A DNA stretch of 15,076 bases from Rhizobiaceae bacterium (GTDB taxonomy: Bacteria > Pseudomonadota > Alphaproteobacteria > Rhizobiales > Rhizobiaceae), in contig JAGWJK010000015.1 of NCBI GenBank assembly GCA_028865845.1, positions 1 to 15,076 on the forward strand, read 5' to 3'. Below the pieces are notes generated by a model that did not search any database, was not told where the DNA came from, and saw only the letters and a program-made list of their open reading frames with translations. Position 1 is the stretch's first letter, and every line of letters starts with the position of its first letter. A program made the translations under genes and the position numbers. This document shows, piece by piece, positions 7,487-14,911 of this stretch.

Positions 7487-7510
7487 AAAGGGGGCATCCA
7501 TGCCGCCCTT
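7487..7510 (-). terminator. Possible terminator after the LysR gene
   Basis: On the minus strand AAGGGCGGCA and TGCCCCCTTT pair around TGGA, with one C-C mismatch and one G-U pair. The stem ends in TTT, followed by CAAATAA. It begins 24 bases after the LysR stop codon. The U tract is short, so termination may be weak. Confidence 0.4.
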
Positions 7511-7533
7511 GGCCGCCGGGCAACCAGGTGCAC

Positions 7534-8436
7534 TCAACTCATCCACTTGCGATGCTCGGCAAAGCGTTCTGCCAGAAGATCGATGAAAATCCGCGTCTTC
7601 GTCGGCAGATATGTCCGATTTGGATATATGGCATTCATGACGAATTCCGCCGGCTTATAGTCCGGCAGCATCCGAACGAGCGTACCGGCCACGACATCAT
7701 CCTTGATGAGGAAGCTCGGCGCCAGGAAAACGCCCTGACTGTTGACCGCCATGTAGCGCAGCGTTTCGGCGCTCGTCGTGACGATATTGCCGCTGACCTT
7801 GACGCTGACCTGCTCATCTGCCGCGGTAAAGAACCGCCATTCGTCGCCGTAGGGATAGTAGGCGTATCGCAGGCAGTTGTGACCGGTAAGATCGGCAGGC
7901 TCGGTAACCGCCGGCTGTGTCTTCAGATAATCGGGCGAGCAGACGAGCACGTGCCGCCAGGGCGTCAGCCGCCGCGCCACCAGGCTGGAATCGGGCGGCA
8001 TCGTCGTGCGGATGGCGAGATCATATCCCTCCTCTATGAGATCGATGGCGCGCTCGCCGATCTGGAAATCCACCGATACCGACGGATACAGGCTCAAATA
8101 TTCGGAGATGACCGGCGAGAGAAAGCGGACGATGTGGGTGCCGGTATAGAATTTCAGCGTGCCGCGCGGCGTCGAGGTCGTAGCGCCCGCGGCGCTGTCC
8201 GCCTCCTCCAGGTCCGCGAGAATCTGGCTTGAGCGTTCGTAGTAAAGCTTGCCGGTTTCGGTAAGACTGACCTTGCGCGTGGTACGGTTCAAGAGCCGCA
8301 CGCCCAGCCGATCCTCCAACGATTGTATATGGTTACCCACCATGGTAACCGACATGTTCAGCCGCCGGGCCGCGGCTGAGAAGCCGCCGCATTCCACCAC
8401 GCGGCCGAACACCTGAAGGCTTGTCAGCCTGTCCAT
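7534..8436 (-). CDS. LysR family transcriptional regulator (CrgA-like)
   Basis: A 300-residue regulator of normal length. The winged helix-turn-helix lies in residues 1-60 (SLQVFGRVVECGGFSAAARR, then VGNHIQSLEDRLGVRLLNRT, RKVSLTETGKLYY). The effector-binding domain starts near residue 90 (RGTLKFYTGTHIVRFLSPVI) and includes GYDLAIRT, the RRLTPWRHVLVCSPDYL pattern and GVFLAPSFLIKDDV of the CrgA-like subgroup. The minus-strand GAGGAA lies just before the ATG at 8436. It is transcribed divergently from the efflux pump genes, with 138 bases and a T-N11-A box between, the usual layout for a LysR activator controlling its neighbour. Effectors are often aromatic or toxic compounds in pump-linked members, but none can be assigned here. 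Confidence 0.94.
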   Translation of the reverse strand: MDRLTSLQVFGRVVECGGFSAAARRLNMSVTMVGNHIQSLEDRLGVRLLNRTTRKVSLTETGKLYYERSSQILADLEEADSAAGATTSTPRGTLKFYTGTHIVRFLSPVISEYLSLYPSVSVDFQIGERAIDLIEEGYDLAIRTTMPPDSSLVARRLTPWRHVLVCSPDYLKTQPAVTEPADLTGHNCLRYAYYPYGDEWRFFTAADEQVSVKVSGNIVTTSAETLRYMAVNSQGVFLAPSFLIKDDVVAGTLVRMLPDYKPAEFVMNAIYPNRTYLPTKTRIFIDLLAERFAEHRKWMS

Positions 8437-8477
8437 ATCGTTCCTCGATTATCCGCTCTGAGTTGATGATCCTTCCC

Positions 8478-8494
8478 GATATAAGCACATTATC
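8478..8494. promoter_or_regulatory. Candidate LysR box between regulator and efflux pump
   Basis: GATA (8478-8481) and TATC (8491-8494) form an interrupted palindrome containing T-N11-A at 8480 and 8492, the core of LysR-type recognition sites. It lies 42 bases upstream of the LysR start and 81 upstream of the pump adaptor start, so it could serve both autorepression and activation. Assignment rests on pattern and position only. Confidence 0.5.
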
Positions 8495-8574
8495 ACGAGC
8501 CTCGTCACGGAGCATTCTCCACCCATCGAAACACGGACCTCCACACACCGAGGTCGAGTTCATGGAGAGAGACA

Positions 8575-9747
8575 ATGGTTGAGTTGCCGCGCAAGGAACA
8601 GTTCCAGACCGCCCTAGAAGCTGATGTCAAAACCCCGGTCGTCGCAGAAGCTCCGGTAACGCAGGCGCCGGCCGCCGAGGCTCCCAGGGGCAAGGCCGGC
8701 CCCAAGATCGTCAAGCGGGCAGTCATTGCCGCCGCTCTTCTTGCCGGTGTCGCCTTCGCCGCCGATTACGGCCATCATTACTGGACGATTGGTCGCTTCA
8801 TCGAATCGACCGACGATGCCTATGTGAAGGCCGATTACACCACCGTCGCCCCGAAGATCTCGGGTTATATCGCCGACGTCCTGGTCAACGACAACGATCA
8901 CGTCAAGGCCGGCCAGTTGCTCGCCCGTGTCGACGACCGCGACTATCGGTCCGCCCTTGCCCAGGCCCAGGCCGATGTGAAGGCTTCCGAGGCCGCCATC
9001 AACAATCTCGACGCCCAGATCGCCCTGCAGCAATCGCTCATCGATCAGGCCAAGGCGACCGTCGTCGCCACGCAGGCAACGCTCACCTTTGCCGAAGCCG
9101 ACTCGCAGCGCTCGCAGAACCTGATCCGCAACGGCGCCGGCACCACTCAGCGCGCCGAACAGAGCCAATCGGCCCGCGACCAGGCCGCCGCAGCCCTGCA
9201 GCGCGACCAGGCCGCGCTCGTTGCCGAACAGAAGAAAATCGCCGTGTTGCAGACCCAGCATGACCAGGCCGTCGCCCAGCGCGACCGCAGTGCCGCCGTC
9301 GCCCACCAGGCCGAGCTGAACCTCAGCTATACCGAGATCGTCGCCCCCGTGGACGGCACGGTCGGCGCCCGCACGCTTCGCGTCGGCCAGTTCGTGACGT
9401 CGGGTACGCAGCTGATGGCCGTCGTGCCGCTGAATGCCGTCTACGTCGTCGCCAATTTCAAGGAAACGCAGCTCACCTACGTCCGTCCCGGCCAGCCGGT
9501 CGACATCAAGGTGGACAGCTTCCCGGACGCCGCGATCAAGGGACATGTCGATAGCGTATCGCCGGCAAGCGGCCTGGAATTTTCGCTGCTGCCGCCGGAC
9601 AATGCCACCGGCAACTTCACCAAGATCGTACAGCGCATCCCGGTGAAGATCACCATCGATGACGCCAAGCTCGCTGGTCTGTTGCGCTCGGGCATGTCGG
9701 TCGAACCCGACATCGACACCAAGGCCGCGGTTTTGGCCCAGCAGTAA
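8575..9747 (+). CDS. HlyD/EmrA-type efflux membrane fusion protein
   Basis: A 390-residue periplasmic adaptor that joins an inner-membrane MFS pump to the outer membrane. A cytoplasmic tail rich in Ala and Pro (1-45) precedes one membrane segment (about 47-63). The lipoyl/barrel-sandwich half-motif follows (STDDAYVKADYTTVAPKISG, then GQLLARVDDRDY near 113-124). A long Ala/Gln-rich coiled-coil hairpin runs from about 125 to 250. The second half-motif is LSYTEIVAPVDGTVGARTLR, and the beta-barrel contains VVANFKETQLTYVRPGQPVD. GGAG at 8564-8567 is 7 bases from the ATG. The MFS transporter gene follows after 108 bases that include a strong hairpin. The divergent LysR gene is its likely regulator. 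The pair is comparable to EmrAB and to rhizobial RmrAB, but the transported compound is unknown. Confidence 0.95.
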   Translation: MVELPRKEQFQTALEADVKTPVVAEAPVTQAPAAEAPRGKAGPKIVKRAVIAAALLAGVAFAADYGHHYWTIGRFIESTDDAYVKADYTTVAPKISGYIADVLVNDNDHVKAGQLLARVDDRDYRSALAQAQADVKASEAAINNLDAQIALQQSLIDQAKATVVATQATLTFAEADSQRSQNLIRNGAGTTQRAEQSQSARDQAAAALQRDQAALVAEQKKIAVLQTQHDQAVAQRDRSAAVAHQAELNLSYTEIVAPVDGTVGARTLRVGQFVTSGTQLMAVVPLNAVYVVANFKETQLTYVRPGQPVDIKVDSFPDAAIKGHVDSVSPASGLEFSLLPPDNATGNFTKIVQRIPVKITIDDAKLAGLLRSGMSVEPDIDTKAAVLAQQ

Positions 9748-9750
9748 CGA

Positions 9751-9783
9751 GAGGGATTATCCAGTCCTGCTGGATGATCCTTC
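9751..9783 (+). other. Strong intercistronic hairpin between the two pump genes
   Basis: Arms GGATTATCCAG (9754-9764) and CTGGATGATCC (9770-9780) pair with one U-G, around loop TCCTG; three more pairs extend outward to 9751 and 9783. It begins four bases after the adaptor stop. The sequence after it, CCTCCTTTCC, is not a clean U tract, so mRNA protection or partial attenuation seems likelier than full termination. Confidence 0.7.
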
Positions 9784-9855
9784 CCTCCTTTCCGCAATTA
9801 TCACTCAGACCTCCGCATGAGACTGTCTCTTTCAGAGAGCCAGAGGAGAAACGTC

Positions 9856-11472
9856 ATGGCCACCCTTCAGATCGCCGCAAACAGCAATGCCCTTGCAAAG
9901 CCCGCGCCCGCAGCATCCGGCGCGGCCACCATGAGCCCGCTTCGGATGTGGACCGCCGTCATCGGCTCCACTCTCGGTGCCTTCATGGCGGTCCTGAACA
10001 TCCAGATCGTCAACGCCTCGCTTGCCGACATCCAGGGCGCCATCGGCGCCGGCACGGATGACGGCGGCTGGATATCCACCTCCTACCTGATCGCCGAGAT
10101 CGTCGTCATCCCGCTGACCGGCTGGCTCGCCCGCGTCTTTTCGCTACGCAGTTATCTGCTCGTCAACGCCATCCTGTTTCTCGTCTTCTCGGTCGCCTGC
10201 GCCTTCGCCGCCAATCTCCAGCAGATGATCATCCTGCGCGCCATCCAGGGTTTTTCCGGCGGCGTGCTGATCCCGATGGCCTTCACCATCATCATCACCC
10301 TGTTGCCGAAGGCCAAGCAGCCGATCGGCCTTGCCCTCTTCGCGCTGTCGGCCACGTTTGCACCGGCCATCGGCCCGACCATTGGCGGCTATCTCACAGA
10401 AAACTGGGGCTGGGAGTATATTTTCTACGTCAACCTTGTCCCCGGTGCGGTCATGATCGGCATGCTCTGGGTCTCGCTCGATCGCTCGCCGATGAACCTT
10501 GGATTGCTCGCCAAGGGCGACTGGCCCGGCATCATCACCATGGCGATCGGCCTTGCCGCGCTGCAGACCGTGCTCGAAGAAGGCAACAAGGATGACTGGT
10601 TCGGCTCGCCTTTCATCGTCCGCCTGTCGGTTATTGCCGCCATCTCGCTGACACTCTTCCTGATCATCGAGCTGAAGACCGCGCACCCGCTGCTCAACCT
10701 GCGTCTGCTCGTCCGCCGCAACTTCGGCTTCGGCATCGTCGCCAACTTCCTGCTCGGCATCGCGCTCTATGGTTCGGTCTTCATCCTGCCGATCTACCTG
10801 ACCCGCATCCAAGGCTATAATTCGGAGCAGATCGGCATGGTGCTCGCCTGGACCGGCATTCCGCAGCTGCTCTTGATCCCGCTGGTTCCGCGCCTGATGA
10901 AGCGCATCGACCTGCGCATCATGATCGTCGTCGGCTTCGCCCTGTTCGCTGTATCGAACTTCATGAACATCTACATGACTGCCGACTATGCCAGCGACCA
11001 GCTCTTTTGGCCGAACATCGTGCGCGCCATCGGCCAGGCCCTTGTCTTCACCCCGCTGTCAGCCATCGCCACGTCGGGCATCGAAAAGGAAAACGCCGGT
11101 TCCGCCTCGTCTCTATTCAACATGATGCGTAATCTCGGCGGCGCTGTCGGCATCGCCATGCTCCAGACCTTCGCCCAGAAACGCGAGCAGTTTCACTCGA
11201 ACATCCTGACTGACTCCGTCACCGTGTTCGACGAAGCCACCCGCACCCGCATCGCCCAGTTGACAGCCTACTTCCAGAACCACGGCGTCTCGGACTTGGC
11301 CACCGCCCAACACAAGGCCGTCGTCGCCATCGCCCTGCGGCTGCGTGAACAGGCCAACATCATGGCCTTCAGCGACACCTTCTATCTCCTTGGTGCCGCG
11401 CTGGTCGCTGCGCTCATCGCCAGCCTGTTGCTGAAGAAGCCCGGCCATGTCGATGGCGGCGGCGCTCACTGA
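9856..11472 (+). CDS. DHA2 family MFS efflux transporter, EmrB type
   Basis: A 538-residue inner-membrane proton-driven drug exporter with the many hydrophobic segments expected of the 14-helix DHA2 group. Helix 1 carries GAFMAVLNIQIVNASLADIQ, a variant of the DHA2 motif LDxTIVNxAxP. GGWISTSYLIAEIVVIPLTGWL and the motif A region LARVFSLRSYLL follow, with R128 in LRAIQGFSGG and the antiporter motif ATFAPAIGPTIGGYL at about 166-180. The region around 450-500 carries the loop typical of EmrB proteins before the final helix. The ATG at 9856 is preferred over the in-frame ATG at 9817 because AGAGGAG (9842-9848) stands 7 bases before it. It works with the upstream adaptor as a two-part pump, needing an outer-membrane channel not seen here. 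Substrate unknown. Confidence 0.95.
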   Translation: MATLQIAANSNALAKPAPAASGAATMSPLRMWTAVIGSTLGAFMAVLNIQIVNASLADIQGAIGAGTDDGGWISTSYLIAEIVVIPLTGWLARVFSLRSYLLVNAILFLVFSVACAFAANLQQMIILRAIQGFSGGVLIPMAFTIIITLLPKAKQPIGLALFALSATFAPAIGPTIGGYLTENWGWEYIFYVNLVPGAVMIGMLWVSLDRSPMNLGLLAKGDWPGIITMAIGLAALQTVLEEGNKDDWFGSPFIVRLSVIAAISLTLFLIIELKTAHPLLNLRLLVRRNFGFGIVANFLLGIALYGSVFILPIYLTRIQGYNSEQIGMVLAWTGIPQLLLIPLVPRLMKRIDLRIMIVVGFALFAVSNFMNIYMTADYASDQLFWPNIVRAIGQALVFTPLSAIATSGIEKENAGSASSLFNMMRNLGGAVGIAMLQTFAQKREQFHSNILTDSVTVFDEATRTRIAQLTAYFQNHGVSDLATAQHKAVVAIALRLREQANIMAFSDTFYLLGAALVAALIASLLLKKPGHVDGGGAH

Positions 11473-11480
11473 CCGACTGC

Positions 11481-11528
11481 CCGGGGCATGATCCGCCGAA
11501 CGTCTCCGTTCTTCGCGATCATGCCCGG
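11481..11528. repeat. Palindromic element / hairpin after the pump gene
   Basis: Perfect 10-bp outer arms GGGCATGATC (11484-11493) and GATCATGCCC (11517-11526) enclose inner arms GAACG (11498-11502) and CGTTC (11507-11511) around TCTC. CCG/CGG bases lengthen the outer stem with a one-base bulge. The outer arms match those of the palindrome at 427-472 (GCATGAT and ATCATGC), so both probably belong to one repeat family. It lies 8 bases after the MFS stop and 33 bases before the next ATG. No U tract follows, so it is not a standard terminator. Confidence 0.72.
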
Positions 11529-11561
11529 CAGCTCTCTCCCACCCGTTCAAGGAACACGACA

Positions 11562-12794
11562 ATGACATCAGCCCACCGCCCCCGTTCCGCATCCGCCATG
11601 TCCGACGTTCTTGAAATGGAAACTCCTCTCACCGAACGCGACTCCATCAGCCCGGCAACGATCCTTGGACTGATCGAATGGCTCTCCGGCGACGAAGCCC
11701 ATGCGTCAGACGAAGCAGGTCTTATCGTCGGTCTCGGCAAGCGCCTGCGCAATCTCGGCCTTCCTGTCGATCGCCTCGTTTTGTCGCTGATGACGCTGCA
11801 TCCGGAAATCGTCGGCCGCTCGATTGCCTGGTCGCCGGACGAGCCGGTGCAGATCCGCGATCGCGAGCATGGCACGATCCCGCCGATCTTCCCAAATACC
11901 GCGCTCTGGAGGGCGATGAACACGCGACAGACCATCATCGCCACTCGCAACGACGAGGGTGATCAATGGCAGCAGCTCGACAGCTTCGCAGGATATAATC
12001 TGGTGGAGGTGATGATCGTGCCGCTCTGCAATGCCGATGGTCCGGTCAGCGCCGCCTCTTTCGGTACCCGTCGTCCCGGCGGCTTTACGCCGGCGGAACG
12101 GCAGGTGATCGAACGGATCATGCCGTCCCTTCGCAACGCCTGCGAACTGCGGACGCTGCGACAGGTCGAGCTCAGCCTTCTCGATACCTATATCGGGCCG
12201 ATGACGGCGCAGCGCATTCTTGCCGGCCGCATCCGCAAGGGCGAGATCGAGACCATGGAAGCCGCCCTGATGCTTTGTGACCTGCGGGGCTTCACCGAGC
12301 TTTCCAACCGCCTGCCCGGCGAGCGGGTGCTGGAACTGCTCAATGCCTATTTCGACGCCGTCGTGCCCGCCATCAGCCGTGGCGGCGGCGAAGTCCTGAA
12401 ATTCATGGGAGATGCGGTTCTTGCCGTCTTCCCCGGCCACGACGCCGCACGCTCCAGTAATGCCGCTCTTGCCGCATCGAGCGCCATACTCGCCCGGCTG
12501 GAACAGATGTCCTTCCCAGACGCCCGCCTGCAGGCCGGCATCGCCCTGCATTATGGCGAAGTCAGCTACGGCAATATCGGCTCCGGCCGTCGCCTGGACT
12601 TCACGGTAATCGGCCCCGACGTCAATCTGGTGAGCCGCATCCAGGCCGTCTGCAGCGAAAGCGGCAGATCGTTGCTGATGTCGGCGAGGTTTGCAGAAAT
12701 GCAGACGGCCGCCGAGCCGATCTCGATCGGAAGCCGCGCACTGAAAGGATTTACCGAAGAAGCGGAGTTGTTTGCACCAGCGGCTAATACCTGA
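11562..12794 (+). CDS. Soluble class III adenylate cyclase with N-terminal GAF-like domain
   Basis: A 410-residue protein without membrane segments that should make cAMP in the cytoplasm. Residues 30-195 are a GAF-like sensory region of a type common in rhizobial cyclases: LRNLGLPVDRLVLSLMTLHP, GRSIAW, and ASFGTRRPGGFTPAE before a linker helix. The catalytic domain spans about 232-400 with the full set: D240 (LMLCDLRGFTEL), K280 and D284 (GGEVLKFMGDAVLAVF), D346 (RRLDFTVIG), N355 and R359 (VNLVSRIQ). K280 and D346 point to ATP rather than GTP. AAGGA at 11549-11553 lies 8 bases before the ATG; an alternative ATG 12 codons later would lose nothing conserved. It follows the efflux pump on the same strand after 89 bases. 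The convergent GlxA-like gene ends 33 bases away. Confidence 0.93.
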   Translation: MTSAHRPRSASAMSDVLEMETPLTERDSISPATILGLIEWLSGDEAHASDEAGLIVGLGKRLRNLGLPVDRLVLSLMTLHPEIVGRSIAWSPDEPVQIRDREHGTIPPIFPNTALWRAMNTRQTIIATRNDEGDQWQQLDSFAGYNLVEVMIVPLCNADGPVSAASFGTRRPGGFTPAERQVIERIMPSLRNACELRTLRQVELSLLDTYIGPMTAQRILAGRIRKGEIETMEAALMLCDLRGFTELSNRLPGERVLELLNAYFDAVVPAISRGGGEVLKFMGDAVLAVFPGHDAARSSNAALAASSAILARLEQMSFPDARLQAGIALHYGEVSYGNIGSGRRLDFTVIGPDVNLVSRIQAVCSESGRSLLMSARFAEMQTAAEPISIGSRALKGFTEEAELFAPAANT

Positions 12795-12827
12795 GCGGCT
12801 TCGCCAAACGCCACCCCGTCAACACCC

Positions 12828-13763
12828 TCACGCCATCTGTGCCATCCGCCGGATTGCCTGCGGTGGCTGCCCGAAAGCCCGGACAAAGGCGCGGCGCATG
12901 CGCTCCTGGTCGGCAAAGCCGCTCTCCCGCGCGACGACATCGACCGAAAGCCGCCCCTCTTCCATCATCAGCCGAGCAGCTTCGAGACGGAGATTTTCGA
13001 CCGCCTTGGCCGGAGACTGACCGGTTTCGGAACGGAACGCGCGGCTGAACTGCCGTGGGCTCAAATGCGCTGCCTCGGCAAGCTGCTCGACCGACAGCGG
13101 CGTGTGAAGGTTCTTTTTCGCGTAGGCGAGAGCGCTCTGGATGCGGTCCGACTTCGGCTCCATTTCGAGAAGCGCCGAGAATTGCGACTGACCGCCGGCC
13201 CTGCGATGATAGACCACCAGCTTCTTGGCAACGGCCCTTGCAAGCTCACTACCACGATCCTTCTCGACCATTGCCAGCGCAAGGTCGACGCCCGCCGTCA
13301 TCCCGGCGGAACTCCAGACCGAACCGTCTATGACGAAAATGCAGTCTTCTTCCATTTTGATCTTCGGAAACCGGGCCTGGATATCGCGGGCGACCAGCCA
13401 GTGCGTCGTCGCCCGCCGGCCATCTAGCAGCCCGGCATGCGCCAAGAAATAGGCGCCGGTGCAGATCGATGCCACCCGGCGCGACTGCGTCAGCGCCTGC
13501 TGCATGAATCGGCACTCGCCCTCGCTCGGCGCCACCTCGGCCGGCGCACCGCTGACGACGAGCGTGTCGAAAGCAGGCTCGTCGAATGCCTGGGTGTCCA
13601 CCGCCATGCCAAGCGAACTGATAATCTTGCCGCCGGTCTCCGACACATAAATCGTCTCGTAGATCGTCTCGCCGGAATGGATGTTGGCGAATTCGAACAC
13701 CGAAGCGGCGGCAAGGCTCATGACCTGAAAACCGGGATATAAAAGAAAGGCGATACGCTGCAT
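12828..13763 (-). CDS. GlxA-like AraC family transcriptional regulator with DJ-1/PfpI domain
   Basis: A 311-residue regulator. Residues 1-185 are a DJ-1/PfpI (class I glutamine amidotransferase-like) domain: start IAFLLYPGFQVMSL, the LVVSGAP strand near 68-74, and the nucleophile elbow SICTGAYFLAHAGLLDGRRA with C101, then H121 in THW. Residues 210-305 hold the two AraC helix-turn-helix units: LSVEQLAEAAHLSPRQFSRA and LSVDVVARESGFADQERMRR, closing with FGQPPQAIR. Length and order match GlxA/FtrA-type regulators, in which the N-terminal domain is thought to bind a small effector rather than act as an enzyme. The start at 13763 has GGAG nine bases upstream, embedded in a tandem decamer array. 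It is divergent from an SDR gene that it probably controls. Confidence 0.94.
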   Translation of the reverse strand: MQRIAFLLYPGFQVMSLAAASVFEFANIHSGETIYETIYVSETGGKIISSLGMAVDTQAFDEPAFDTLVVSGAPAEVAPSEGECRFMQQALTQSRRVASICTGAYFLAHAGLLDGRRATTHWLVARDIQARFPKIKMEEDCIFVIDGSVWSSAGMTAGVDLALAMVEKDRGSELARAVAKKLVVYHRRAGGQSQFSALLEMEPKSDRIQSALAYAKKNLHTPLSVEQLAEAAHLSPRQFSRAFRSETGQSPAKAVENLRLEAARLMMEEGRLSVDVVARESGFADQERMRRAFVRAFGQPPQAIRRMAQMA

Positions 13764-13780
13764 GACCGAAATCTCCGAAA

Positions 13781-13810
13781 TGTCCCGAAATGTCCCGAAA
13801 TGTCCCGAAA
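13781..13810. repeat. Three perfect tandem copies of TGTCCCGAAA (iteron-like)
   Basis: TGTCCCGAAA occurs three times head to tail with no spacer. Degenerate continuations at 13771-13780 (ATCTCCGAAA) and 13766-13770 (ACCGA) carry the phase toward the regulator start codon at 13763. Read on the minus strand, TTTCGG recurs five times at 9- or 10-base steps, about one helical turn, and the fourth copy supplies the GGAG used as the ribosome-binding site. Position in the divergent interval suggests cooperative binding sites or translational control, but no binding protein is shown. Confidence 0.85.
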
Positions 13811-13906
13811 GGAGGGATATACGACATTTGGGTCATCATCAAGGCGAGCTATAACTCTCCTCAAGCGAACGGCAGCGGCCGACGCTCCCAACAAGGAGAG
13901 AAGACA

Positions 13907-14704
13907 ATGACCACTGAACACAAAGGCACCGCCCTCGTCACCGGCGCTTCCACCGGCATCGGCGCCATCTACGCCCATCGTCTCGCCAAGCGCGGCTACA
14001 ATCTGATCCTCGTCGCCCGCAACGCCGACCGCCTCTCGGCACTGGCGTCGCGGCTGACATCCGAGACCGGCCGCACGGTCGAGACGATCGCCGCCGACCT
14101 GAACGCGAAGGCCGATCTTGCCCGCGTCGAAGCAGTCTTGCGCGACGACGCCAGCATCACGCTGCTCGTCAACAATGCCGGCGTCGGCGGCACCAGCCCA
14201 CTGCTCAACTCAGACGTCGACAAGATGGTGCAGATGATCGATCTCAACGTCACGGCGCTGACCCGCCTGACCTATGCCGCGGTTCCCGGCTTCGTTACCC
14301 GCGGCGGCGGTGCGATCATCAATATCGCCTCGATCGTCGCCGTCGCGCCGGAAATCCTCAATGGCGTGTATGGCGGCAGCAAGGCCTATGTGCTCGCCTT
14401 CAGCCGGTCGCTGAAGCATGAGCTCGCCGACAAGAACATCAAGGTGCAGGCCGTGCTCCCCGGCGCCACCGCGACCGATTTCTGGGGCATTGCCGGCACC
14501 CCCGTCGAACACCTGCCGACCGAAATCGTCATGTCGGCCGAGGACATGGTCGATGCCGCACTTGCCGGTTTCGATGAGGGCGAATTCGCAACGATCCCGG
14601 CCCTGCCCGACATCGCGCAATGGAATGCCTATGAAGGCGCAAGGCAGGCAATGATGCCGAACCTGTCGCGCGCCAAGCCGGCCGATCGCTATAAGATCGC
14701 CTGA
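13907..14704 (+). CDS. SDR family NAD(P)-dependent oxidoreductase
   Basis: A 265-residue short-chain dehydrogenase/reductase. Motifs: TGASTGIG (12-19), NNAGVGG (89-95), N114 in DLNVTAL, catalytic S142 (NIASIVA), and Y155 with K159 (YGGSK). The arginine in LVARNADRL just after the second beta strand suggests a preference for NADP(H). The C-terminal part (PGATATDFWGIAG) fits the DltE/YqjQ-like SDR subgroup. AAGGAGAG (13893-13900) lies 6 bases before the ATG. The open frame continues upstream to 13790, but those codons lie in the repeat array and promoter interval, so they are rejected. The gene is divergent from the GlxA-like regulator, across 143 bases, and ends at a strong terminator, so it is probably a single-gene unit controlled by that regulator. 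Substrate unknown. Confidence 0.94.
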   Translation: MTTEHKGTALVTGASTGIGAIYAHRLAKRGYNLILVARNADRLSALASRLTSETGRTVETIAADLNAKADLARVEAVLRDDASITLLVNNAGVGGTSPLLNSDVDKMVQMIDLNVTALTRLTYAAVPGFVTRGGGAIINIASIVAVAPEILNGVYGGSKAYVLAFSRSLKHELADKNIKVQAVLPGATATDFWGIAGTPVEHLPTEIVMSAEDMVDAALAGFDEGEFATIPALPDIAQWNAYEGARQAMMPNLSRAKPADRYKIA

Positions 14705-14724
14705 ACCATTCCCGAACATCAACG

Positions 14725-14760
14725 AATTGCCAGCGCCTCACGTAAGGGGCGCTGGCAATT
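14725..14760. terminator. Strong terminator hairpin after the SDR gene
   Basis: Perfect 13-bp arms AATTGCCAGCGCC (14725-14737) and GGCGCTGGCAATT (14748-14760) are extended inward by U-G and C-G pairs around loop ACGTAA. The AT-rich tail ATTATATTAG follows. It lies 21 bases after the SDR stop. Confidence 0.85.
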
Positions 14761-14803
14761 ATTATATTAGCAATAGTATAAATACGCCTAATTTTGGTCT
14801 AAT

Positions 14804-14833
14804 TTGCTGCTTTCGCACTGCACTGTCTAGGAT
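14804..14833 (+). promoter_or_regulatory. Weak candidate promoter for the gene at the right edge
   Basis: TTGCTG (14804-14809) and TAGGAT (14828-14833) are 18 bases apart in an AT-rich stretch after the terminator, 79 bases upstream of the next start codon. The match to vegetative promoter hexamers is only partial. Confidence 0.25.
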
Positions 14834-14911
14834 AGCGCCGGAAAAATTGATAATCGTCAATGGCATGGGTCCTGAGGGGCCGGCAGTTGTGAGGCGTGGG
14901 GCGTAGCAACG

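Noticed and set aside
8614..9546. 310-codon open frame on the minus strand opposite the efflux adaptor gene
   Set aside because: A shadow of the Ala/Gln-rich coiled-coil codons; the Gly/Asp/Val-rich product has no domain pattern, and the plus strand encodes a complete HlyD-type protein.
12795..12827. Search for a shared terminator between the convergent cyclase and GlxA-like genes
   Set aside because: No stem with a U tract is visible in the 33-base gap.
13790..13906. Upstream extension of the second SDR gene starting within the decamer repeats
   Set aside because: The added residues do not resemble an SDR N-terminus, while a well-spaced AAGGAGAG precedes the ATG at 13907.
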